From assembly GCA_013812995.1 (NCBI GenBank), contig JACCSL010000914.1, forward strand, positions 1 through 5,109: a stretch of 5,109 nucleotides of DNA, given 5' to 3'. The position numbers were made by a program, and so were the translations under genes. The DNA is from Ardenticatenales bacterium. GTDB lineage: Bacteria; Chloroflexota; Anaerolineae; Ardenticatenales; Ardenticatenaceae. The stretch's first letter is position 1, and the number at the start of each line of letters is the position of its first letter. Positions 1 to 5,109 of the stretch are shown piece after piece. The notes under the pieces are model-generated. The model was not told the origin of the DNA, searched no databases, and saw nothing but the letters and a program-made list of their open reading frames with translations.

Positions 1-363
1 CCCGAATCCAACCCGCTCATTGGCCTAGCAATTCATCGCGCGGATGGGACGCACATTAACGGCCCCAATAATCGCTTCGGCGGGCTTGAGCTTGGCATGG
101 TTGAGGGAGATGGCACGATCAGCTATACCATCCCCGATTTGCCCCTCATGAGTGGCTTTTATGATCTGACGGTTGCGATCTATGACACGACGGGAAGCCA
201 TGCCTTTGATGTTCACAGCCACGCCTATCAATTCCAGATAAGCGCCGGAGGCACGCAGGAGCAGTACGGAATCCTTTGCATTCCGGGTCAGTGGGAACAG
301 CACAGCACGCAGGATAGGACGTCAACCCCCGACACGAAATCCGCTGTTGTGGCACGGGTCTAG
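1..363 (+). CDS. ABC transporter ATP-binding protein, Wzt-type C-terminal domain (partial, 5' end missing)
   Basis: Reading frame 1 is open from the first base to the TAG at 361-363, giving the last 120 residues of a protein that begins upstream. The visible part looks like the C-terminal beta-sandwich domain of Wzt-type ATPases, which in ABC-dependent O-antigen export binds the finished glycan chain at the cytoplasmic face of the membrane. Supporting features, numbered in the visible fragment, are an ADGTHINGPN turn at 14-23, the strand pattern GDGTISYTIPDLPLMSGFYD at 36-55, and LTVAIYD at 56-62 followed by the final strand AYQFQI at 75-80. A short tail with YGILCIPGQW at 89-98 follows; many Wzt-like proteins end in a similar Gly-hydrophobic-Pro-Trp segment. 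The Walker A, signature and Walker B motifs of the ATPase would lie upstream and cannot be seen. Its position ahead of a glycosyltransferase run fits an export ATPase. An unrelated beta-sandwich is the main alternative. The stop overlaps the next start by one base. Confidence 0.82.
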   Translation, partial: PESNPLIGLAIHRADGTHINGPNNRFGGLELGMVEGDGTISYTIPDLPLMSGFYDLTVAIYDTTGSHAFDVHSHAYQFQISAGGTQEQYGILCIPGQWEQHSTQDRTSTPDTKSAVVARV

Positions 364-1745
364 TGACTCAAACCCGCATTCTTATCATCAGCAACGATAT
401 TGTTGGTAGCAATATGGCCGGTCCTGGGATTCGCTCGCTGGAACTCGCCCGCGTCCTGAGCAAAATCTTTGATGTGGTTCTGGCGGCTCCAAACGAGAGC
501 GACCTGCCTCAAGAAGCCATTCGGCTGCACCCCTACCAATACCATCATTGGGATAGTCTTCGCCCTGCGCTTGAGGGCGTCGATGTTATCTTTGCCACCG
601 GCTTTGCGCTTCAAATGTTTGCGCCACTTCTCGATTTTCCGCTCCCTATCGTCATTGATCTGTACGATCCTTTCCCTCTGGAAAATCTCTATCTCTTCGA
701 GGAAGTAGATACCGCTCAGAAACAACAAGTTTACCAGACTGACCTGAGCATTGTCGATGTGATGTGCCGCCGGGGAGACTACTTTGTTTGTGCCAATGAG
801 CGCCAGCGCGATTGGTGGTTAGGGGTTTTGCAGGCAAAGGGGCGCATCAACGCGTTGACGGCAGGCGAGGATCCCTCCCTGCGTCGCCTGGTCGATGTGC
901 TGGCGTTTGGCCTGCCCTCCCGCTTGCTGGCGACGGACGCGCCGGGTCCCAGAGAACTTCTGCCTGCTATCTCCCTGGATGACCCGCTGATTTTGTGGGG
1001 CGGCGGTCTGTGGGCATGGCTGGATCCCATTACCCTGATCCAGGCGATGCCTCTGATCCTGGCGGAGGTGCCGCGTGCCAAATTGCTCTTTCCGGGCACG
1101 CGGCACCCGAACAGCTTGGTTCCGATGATGAAGCGTACCGTGGAGGCTATCGCGCTGGCGGAGCAGATGGGATTGACCGAGCAGAGCATCTTCTTCGGGG
1201 AGTGGATTCCCTACGACTCCTGGACCAGCTATGTGATGCAGTCGGATGTCGCCATCTCCCTGCACTATGATACCCTGGAGACGCAATTTTCCGCCGTGCG
1301 GAGCCGAATCCTGAGCTATATCTGGGCGGGCCTACCGATGGTAGTTACAGAGGGAGACGCCGCGAGCCGTCTTGTTCAGGAGTATCATCTAGGAGAGGTC
1401 GTCCCTTACGAGGATGTCGAGGGCGTGGCAGAGGCTATCGTGAGAGTGCTGAGGCAGGGCAAGGCACCCTATCGGGCGGGACTAGATGCCATCGCCCCAA
1501 CGCTCACTTGGGAGGAAGTTGCCAGGCCGCTGATGGAGTTCTGCCACGCGCCGCGCCTGGCCCCTGATCGAGTGGCCGGATGGGTGACCTCCAGAGCCGA
1601 GGTGAACGGCCACAGCAACCACATCCAACAACAGCAACTTGAGATCGCGCAGCTCCGGCAAACCATCCAGGCGTATGAGCAAGGCCGCTTCATTCGCCTG
1701 ATGCAAGAGGTGGAGCGCCTCAAGAGAAAGCTCTTTTCTTTCTAA
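363..1745 (+). CDS. GT-B glycosyltransferase (GT4-like) with C-terminal coiled coil
   Basis: A 460-residue cytoplasmic GT-B enzyme that probably adds one sugar to a growing surface glycan; donor and acceptor cannot be read from sequence. The start is GTG at 363, because the first beta strand (RILIISND, residues 5-12) comes directly after it and the first ATG (Met18) would delete that strand. Family features are MAGPGIRSLELARVL (18-32), DLYDPFPLE (99-107), the linker ANERQRDWWLGVL (144-156) with FGLPS (182-186), the donor-side start LWGGGLWAWLDP (211-222), LFPGTRHP (242-249), and ETQFSAVRSR then YIWAGLPMVVTEGD (306-332). The usual second Glu of the GT4 E-x7-E motif is Ser314 here. Residues 421-457 form a heptad-patterned helix (I421, I428, L431, I435, Y438, then L446, V450, L453, L457) containing GRFIRLM. 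It overlaps both neighbours by one base. The GT-B assignment is firm; the exact CAZy family and sugar are unknown. Confidence 0.9.
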   Translation: MTQTRILIISNDIVGSNMAGPGIRSLELARVLSKIFDVVLAAPNESDLPQEAIRLHPYQYHHWDSLRPALEGVDVIFATGFALQMFAPLLDFPLPIVIDLYDPFPLENLYLFEEVDTAQKQQVYQTDLSIVDVMCRRGDYFVCANERQRDWWLGVLQAKGRINALTAGEDPSLRRLVDVLAFGLPSRLLATDAPGPRELLPAISLDDPLILWGGGLWAWLDPITLIQAMPLILAEVPRAKLLFPGTRHPNSLVPMMKRTVEAIALAEQMGLTEQSIFFGEWIPYDSWTSYVMQSDVAISLHYDTLETQFSAVRSRILSYIWAGLPMVVTEGDAASRLVQEYHLGEVVPYEDVEGVAEAIVRVLRQGKAPYRAGLDAIAPTLTWEEVARPLMEFCHAPRLAPDRVAGWVTSRAEVNGHSNHIQQQQLEIAQLRQTIQAYEQGRFIRLMQEVERLKRKLFSF

Positions 1746-3142
1746 TGAATCGCCCAACGGTTTCAATCATCATCCCTGTCTGGAATGGGGAAGCCTACCT
1801 GGAGGCGTGCCTGACGGCGCTGCTGGCGCAGGAGGGAGCCTCGTTCGAGGTCATTGCGGTGGACAATGCCTCCAGCGATGGCTCGGTGCCGTTGGTGGCA
1901 GAGAAATTTCCTACGGTGCGATTGATTCGCAACACAACGAACCTTGGCTTTGCCGGAGGATGCAATGTGGGACTTCGTGCGGCGCAGGGGGATTATCTTA
2001 TTCTGCTCAACCAGGATACCAGGGTCAACCCCGGATGGCTCGCCGTGCTGGTCGAAACGCTTCAGGATGAGAGCATCGGCATTGTGGGCTGCAAGATCTT
2101 CTACCCGGATGGTGTGACGCTCCAGCACGCCGGGGCCTGGTTCGAGTGGCCGCTGGGGTTGGCGCATCATCATGGCTATGGCGAAGCAGATAGCGAGGAA
2201 TGGAGCACGGCCCGAGAGGTCGAGGCCGTCACCGGAGCCGCCATTGCTCTGCGGCGAGAGGTACTGGAGAAGGTTGGGCTGCTGGACGAAGGATTCTGGC
2301 CCGGTTACTTCGAGGATTCCGACTGGTGTCTTCGCATCCGACGCGCAGGATACAAAATCTGGTATCAACCCGCTGCCACTCTGCTCCATCAGGAGAGTAC
2401 CTCCATTCGCGACCCGCTGCTGCGCTCCCAGTTTTATCAACGCGGACGGCTGCGCTTTCTTATGAAGCACACGCCCCCGGGGCGCTTCCTGAGCGAGGTT
2501 GTCCCGGCGGAGGAGCGCTACCAGGAGCCTGCCATCATGGGGCGGGAGAGCCGCGCCCTGCGTCAGGCGTACCTGACTATGATTCCCGAGGTCGCGTCCT
2601 TGCTGCGCAAGGGGTGGCAAGCGGACCCCTCTTTAATAGAAGAGATAGTCCGGGCCTTCAAACGTCTCTACCACCGGGCATGGGAAACCGATTGGAAACG
2701 AATCGAGGCGGTCGTTGGCCTTGCCACTGAGAGTTACTTACCCCCTTATGGCTTTCATCCCGTACCTTCCCTGGAAGGCGTGTCCCCTTCACTTCAATTA
2801 TTCGAGTTTCGTTCTTCGCTCCCGATTCTTGGGTCTCTGCTCAGTCGATTCCGGCAAGCCTGGTACGATATGGCGGCGCGGTGGGTGGTGGATGACCTAC
2901 GCGAGCAGCAGACGCGGGTGAATCAATACCAGATGGAAATCAACAAGCGGTATGAGGCGTGGATTCAGTGGATGCACGGGCGGCAGGGTGAGTTGATTAG
3001 GATTGATAAGATGCAAAAACAGGGATTACACGCCCTGGCGAAGCAAGTGCAGGAGATGGCCGAAGAAAACGCGCTGTTGGCCGGTGAGATTAGTGCCCTG
3101 CGCCTCCAACTCCTGCGGATGAAAGAAGAGGAAGATAGATGA
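1745..3142 (+). CDS. GT2 family glycosyltransferase (rhamnosyltransferase-like) with long C-terminal extension and coiled coil
   Basis: A 465-residue protein whose first 240 or so residues are a clear GT-A, GT2-family catalytic domain of the WbbL/rhamnosyltransferase type, using a nucleotide sugar in the cytoplasm. Visible motifs are VSIIIPVWNG (6-15), VIAVDNASSDGS (36-47), NTTNLGFAGGCNVGL (63-77), the metal-binding DxD equivalent LLNQDT (87-92), the acceptor-side VTGAAIALRREVL (162-174), and GYFEDSDWCLRIRRAGY (187-203) carrying the likely catalytic ED pair. Family members are often about 300 residues, so residues 241-465 are extra: an uncharacterised segment (241-350), the block LPILGSLLSRFRQAW (359-373) with Q-x-x-V-N-x-Y (389-395), and a regular coiled coil from about 428 to 459 (L428, L431, V435, M438, N442, L445, I449, L452, L456, M459). 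The ATG at 1745 overlaps the previous TAA by one base, with no clear Shine-Dalgarno, so reinitiation is likely. The sugar specificity is inferred only from family resemblance. Confidence 0.92.
   Translation: MNRPTVSIIIPVWNGEAYLEACLTALLAQEGASFEVIAVDNASSDGSVPLVAEKFPTVRLIRNTTNLGFAGGCNVGLRAAQGDYLILLNQDTRVNPGWLAVLVETLQDESIGIVGCKIFYPDGVTLQHAGAWFEWPLGLAHHHGYGEADSEEWSTAREVEAVTGAAIALRREVLEKVGLLDEGFWPGYFEDSDWCLRIRRAGYKIWYQPAATLLHQESTSIRDPLLRSQFYQRGRLRFLMKHTPPGRFLSEVVPAEERYQEPAIMGRESRALRQAYLTMIPEVASLLRKGWQADPSLIEEIVRAFKRLYHRAWETDWKRIEAVVGLATESYLPPYGFHPVPSLEGVSPSLQLFEFRSSLPILGSLLSRFRQAWYDMAARWVVDDLREQQTRVNQYQMEINKRYEAWIQWMHGRQGELIRIDKMQKQGLHALAKQVQEMAEENALLAGEISALRLQLLRMKEEEDR
3126..3134 (+). promoter_or_regulatory. 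Shine-Dalgarno for the 3139 gene
   Basis: AAGAGGAAG has GAGG at 3128-3131, seven bases before the ATG at 3139. It lies inside the last codons of the GT2 gene and supports the ATG at 3139 despite the 4-base ATGA overlap. Confidence 0.7.
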
Positions 3143-3633
3143 GTGTTGAGATAGCCGATGATCTGATCGCGATTCGCGACCCGGACATTGACCCGGATGC
3201 CATTATGGAGCAGATCCGCGAGCGGGTTCAGCAGCGGCGCAAAGAGAAAGGATTCGATCAGAGAACCTTTCCCTCCTTTGGCCTGGCAGAGCGCCCCGAT
3301 GCCCCCAGTGACCGACCCTATGATACCGACCTTTATTATTATCTGCGGCTTGCGAACGATAACTTCGCTCAGGCAGAGACCAGCGTGGTGCTGGCTTCGT
3401 CTCCGGCCACCCAACTTCCTATCATCGGGTGGTTGTGGAGCCTGGTGCGACGCGAGGTACATCACCTGGTCATCTTCTACGCAAATCGCTCGGTCAACCA
3501 TCAGGTGAACGTCAACCGCTATCTGGTCAGTGTCCTGAACCGGCTGACCGCCGTGACGCAGGAGCAGCAGCAGACCATCCAGGAGTTGCAGCAAGAGATC
3601 GAAACGCTACGAGCACGCGATGGCGGACGCTGA
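3139..3633 (+). CDS. Small non-catalytic protein: charged N-terminal helix, LPIIG module, coiled coil; function unknown
   Basis: A 164-residue protein with no recognisable catalytic domain. The N-terminus has the charged stretch DPDAIMEQIRERVQQRR (18-34), resembling the D-x-IM-x-x-IR-x-x-V-x-x-R-R start that I recall in front of SAM-dependent methyltransferase domains in glycan clusters. A polar, Pro-rich stretch (44-64) follows, then DLYYYLRLANDNF (64-76) and the central module LPIIGWLWSLVRR (93-105) with HHLVIFYANRSV (108-119). From residue 129 to 157 the heptad positions L129, L133, L136, T140, Q143, I147, L150, I154 and L157 form an unbroken coiled coil. It has no signal peptide and no segment long enough to be a sure transmembrane helix, although 94-115 could lie on a membrane. 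Four-base overlap upstream and 14-base overlap downstream place it inside the operon. Its role may be a scaffold or partner of the glycosyltransferases; that is inference. A truncated methyltransferase is the main alternative. Confidence 0.85.
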   Translation: MSVEIADDLIAIRDPDIDPDAIMEQIRERVQQRRKEKGFDQRTFPSFGLAERPDAPSDRPYDTDLYYYLRLANDNFAQAETSVVLASSPATQLPIIGWLWSLVRREVHHLVIFYANRSVNHQVNVNRYLVSVLNRLTAVTQEQQQTIQELQQEIETLRARDGGR

Positions 3634-4819
3634 GATCATGCGGGTGGCAGTGGTAGTTCCCCGATACGGGGCCGACATCGGGGGCGGGGCCGAATCTCAG
3701 GCGCGGGGCTTCGCGGAGGAGGGGGTCCGGCGTGGGTGGCAGGTGGAGGTGTGGACGACCTGCGTGCGAAGTCACTACACCTGGGAAAACGTCTACCCGG
3801 AAGGAACCTCGCGCCTCAATGGGGTTCTCGTCCGGCGCTTTCCGGTTCATCTTCGTAACCTGGAGCAGCATGGTCGCCTGGCAGTGAAATTGGATGCGCG
3901 CCAGCGTCTCTCCTCCATAGAGCAGTACAAGTGGCTAGAGGGAGGCGCGCACAGTCCGCGCCTCTATGATCATGTGGCCCGCCATGCGAAGGGCTTTGAT
4001 GCAGTCGTTGTTCTCCCCTACGCCTCCCCCCTGATGAACCTGGCGGCCTGGGCGGCCCCGGAGCGAGTCATCATGTGGCCTTGCCTGCACGACGAACCGT
4101 ATGCGTACCTGGAACCAACCCGCCTGTTGCTGGAGAGCGTCTGGGGCGTCATGTTCAACTCCCCGGAGGAACGAGACCTGGCTGTAAAGCAGTTGATGGT
4201 GGAGATGCAGCATCATGTTGTCCTGGGGGAGGGCGTCACCCTGGCGGCTCATCGGCCCCAAACCATTTCTATCTCCCGAGACCTCTTGTATGTGGGACGG
4301 TTGGAAGGCGGTAAAAATCTGATTCTGCTTTACGAATATATGCAGCGCTACGCCAGCGAGGGAGGCGAGAGTCGGCTCATCGTGGTGGGCAGCGGCCCCC
4401 TCCAACCACCTGCGCATCCGGCCTTCGAGTATCGAGGGTTTGTATCAGAAGAGGAAAAGGCGCGGGCTTACACGGCCGCGCTTGCGCTATGCCAACCCTC
4501 TTTGAACGAGAGTTTCTCGCTGACCATCATGGAATCCTGGCTCGCGGGACGCCCTGTGCTGGTGCATGGGAATTGCAGCGTGACGCGGGGGCATGTCCAA
4601 CGCAGCAGCGGGGGCCTCTGGTTTACCTCTTACGACGATTTCACAGGTGCCATCGAGTGGCTACGGGCCAACGAGGCCGGAGCCACCCAGATGGGGGAAA
4701 ATGGTCAACAGTATGTGCAGAGCAACTACACCTGGCCGAGCGTCGTGGCGCGCTTCGAGCGGCTGGTGAAGCAGTGGCGCGGCGAGCAGGTTGATGTGGC
4801 CGTGGAGGCATTGGGATGA
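3620..4819 (+). CDS. GT4 family glycosyltransferase (GT-B)
   Basis: A retaining GT-B enzyme of 399 residues from the ATG at 3620, or 393 from the in-frame ATG at 3638. The later start gives MRVAVVVPRYG, with the first beta strand at the very N-terminus as is usual, and removes the 14-base overlap with the upstream gene; neither ATG has a convincing Shine-Dalgarno, so the longer form is reported. Motifs, numbered from 3620, are VVVPRYGADIGGGAE (11-25), VWTTCVRSHYTWENVYPEG (44-62), VRRFPV (71-76), WPCLHDEPYAYL (153-164), FNSPEERDLA (179-188), the C-domain start LLYVGRLEGGKN (222-233), RLIVVGSGP (252-260), YRGFV (271-275), and the E-x7-E pair E297/E305 inside LNESFSLTIMESWLAG (295-310). All the main GT4 elements are intact, so the enzyme should be active. 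The sugar transferred cannot be told. The stop overlaps the next ATG by four bases. There is no coiled-coil tail, unlike the three genes before it. Confidence 0.93.
   Translation: MADAEIMRVAVVVPRYGADIGGGAESQARGFAEEGVRRGWQVEVWTTCVRSHYTWENVYPEGTSRLNGVLVRRFPVHLRNLEQHGRLAVKLDARQRLSSIEQYKWLEGGAHSPRLYDHVARHAKGFDAVVVLPYASPLMNLAAWAAPERVIMWPCLHDEPYAYLEPTRLLLESVWGVMFNSPEERDLAVKQLMVEMQHHVVLGEGVTLAAHRPQTISISRDLLYVGRLEGGKNLILLYEYMQRYASEGGESRLIVVGSGPLQPPAHPAFEYRGFVSEEEKARAYTAALALCQPSLNESFSLTIMESWLAGRPVLVHGNCSVTRGHVQRSSGGLWFTSYDDFTGAIEWLRANEAGATQMGENGQQYVQSNYTWPSVVARFERLVKQWRGEQVDVAVEALG
4804..4808 (+). promoter_or_regulatory. Shine-Dalgarno for the 4816 gene
   Basis: GGAGG lies seven bases before the ATG at 4816, within the coding end of the preceding gene. 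It is the strongest ribosome binding site in the window and fixes the start of the last gene at the ATGA overlap. Confidence 0.8.
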
Positions 4820-5109
4820 GCAAGCCAGTTCTGAATCAGATGACCGTTGGCGCGACCATCGGGGATGCGATCACCGATCATGCGTTTATCATTCGCCGCT
4901 GGCTCCGCGAGTGGGGCTTTGAGTCCGAGATCTACGCCGAACACATCCATCCGTCGCTCTCCAAAGAGGTGCGCTCCGCCCTCACCTATCGGCCTGGGCG
5001 GGAGGAAAAGACCCTGATCCTGCACCATAGCACAGGTTCTCCTCTGATTGATCGCCTGCTAGAGCTTCCGGTAGAGTTTCTGATGGTGTACCACAACATC
5101 ACACCAGCC
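4816..5109 (+). CDS. GT-B glycosyltransferase, GT4-like (partial, 3' end missing)
   Basis: The first 98 residues of a protein that runs off the end of the window. They match the N-terminal (acceptor-side) part of a GT4-like family: an NQ near the start (residues 7-8), then GDAITDHAFIIRRWLREWG (16-34) and FESEIYAEHI (35-44), where a Gly-Asp-Ala turn is followed by a helix with Arg-Arg and a Ser-Glu-Ile strand. LILHHSTGSPL (67-77) and VYHNITPA (91-98) correspond to the paired His-containing strands typical of this family. The start is secure: GGAGG sits seven bases upstream and the ATG overlaps the previous TGA by four bases. The catalytic C-terminal half with the nucleotide-sugar site is not visible, so activity and full length cannot be judged. 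It would be the third GT-B and fourth glycosyltransferase of the operon. Confidence 0.85.
   Translation, partial: MSKPVLNQMTVGATIGDAITDHAFIIRRWLREWGFESEIYAEHIHPSLSKEVRSALTYRPGREEKTLILHHSTGSPLIDRLLELPVEFLMVYHNITPA

Noticed and set aside
819..1286. Antisense open frames opposite the first GT-B gene
   Set aside because: The translations are rich in Arg, Gln and Pro without any domain pattern and overlap a well-supported glycosyltransferase frame.
1725..1743. Inverted repeat AGAAAG / CTTTCT with a 7-base loop at the end of the first GT-B gene, considered as a terminator
   Set aside because: The six-pair stem is A/T-rich and weak, has no T-run after it, and ends one base before the next gene's ATG, so termination there would cut the operon in half.
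1763..2620. Long antisense open frame (285 codons) opposite the GT2 gene
   Set aside because: The + strand frame carries a complete set of GT2 motifs over the same bases, and the antisense translation shows no recognisable domain. Long shadow frames are common in GC-rich coding DNA.
3415..3495. Transmembrane helix in the small protein
   Set aside because: The hydrophobic stretches at residues 93-103 and 108-115 are split by RREVHH and are too short for a confident membrane span; surface association is still possible.
3562..3573. Short GAGCAGCAGCAG run, considered as a microsatellite
   Set aside because: Only three CAG units, explained by Gln codons in the coiled coil.
3600..3660. Frameshift between the small protein and the following gene, hiding a methyltransferase domain
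   Set aside because: The downstream frame is a full GT4 enzyme from its first beta strand, with no methyltransferase motifs, so the two are separate genes.
1..5109. CRISPR array, insertion sequence, tRNA or rRNA
   Set aside because: No spaced direct repeats, transposase motifs, terminal inverted repeats or RNA-like folds were seen; coding sequence fills the whole window.

Overview
The window is a fully packed, single-direction (+ strand) block of bacterial genes for making and exporting a cell-surface polysaccharide. It holds the 3' end of an ABC-transporter ATPase gene of the Wzt type, four complete genes and the 5' part of a sixth. Four of the genes encode glycosyltransferases. The DNA is moderately GC-rich, the start/stop overlaps are typical of bacteria, and the proteins resemble glycosyltransferase sets I associate with Chloroflexota and some Actinobacteria. 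That taxonomic guess comes from memory of motif styles and is only moderately secure.

Layout: 1-363, C-terminal Wzt-type carbohydrate-binding domain (5' end outside the window); 363-1745, GT-B glycosyltransferase (GT4-like) with a C-terminal coiled coil; 1745-3142, GT-A glycosyltransferase (GT2, rhamnosyltransferase-like) with a long C-terminal extension ending in a coiled coil; 3139-3633, a 164-residue non-catalytic protein with an N-terminal charged helix, a central LPIIG module and a C-terminal coiled coil; 3620-4819, a second GT4 enzyme; 4816-5109, the N-terminal 98 residues of a third GT4-like enzyme. Every junction overlaps (1, 1, 4, 14 and 4 bases), so this is almost certainly one transcript with translational coupling. 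There is no intergenic space, and I see no promoter, terminator, RNA gene, mobile element or CRISPR array.

How the genes could work together: the glycosyltransferases would build a glycan on a lipid carrier in the cytoplasm, and the Wzt-type ATPase, with a permease not in this window, would recognise and export it. The least ordinary part is the middle. The small protein at 3139-3633 looks like the N-terminal, non-catalytic part usually seen in front of methyltransferase domains in such clusters, but it stands alone. Its central module recurs in the C-terminal extension of the GT2 enzyme just upstream. Three consecutive proteins end in coiled coils. I infer, without proof, a scaffold or chain-length-control role for these non-catalytic parts.
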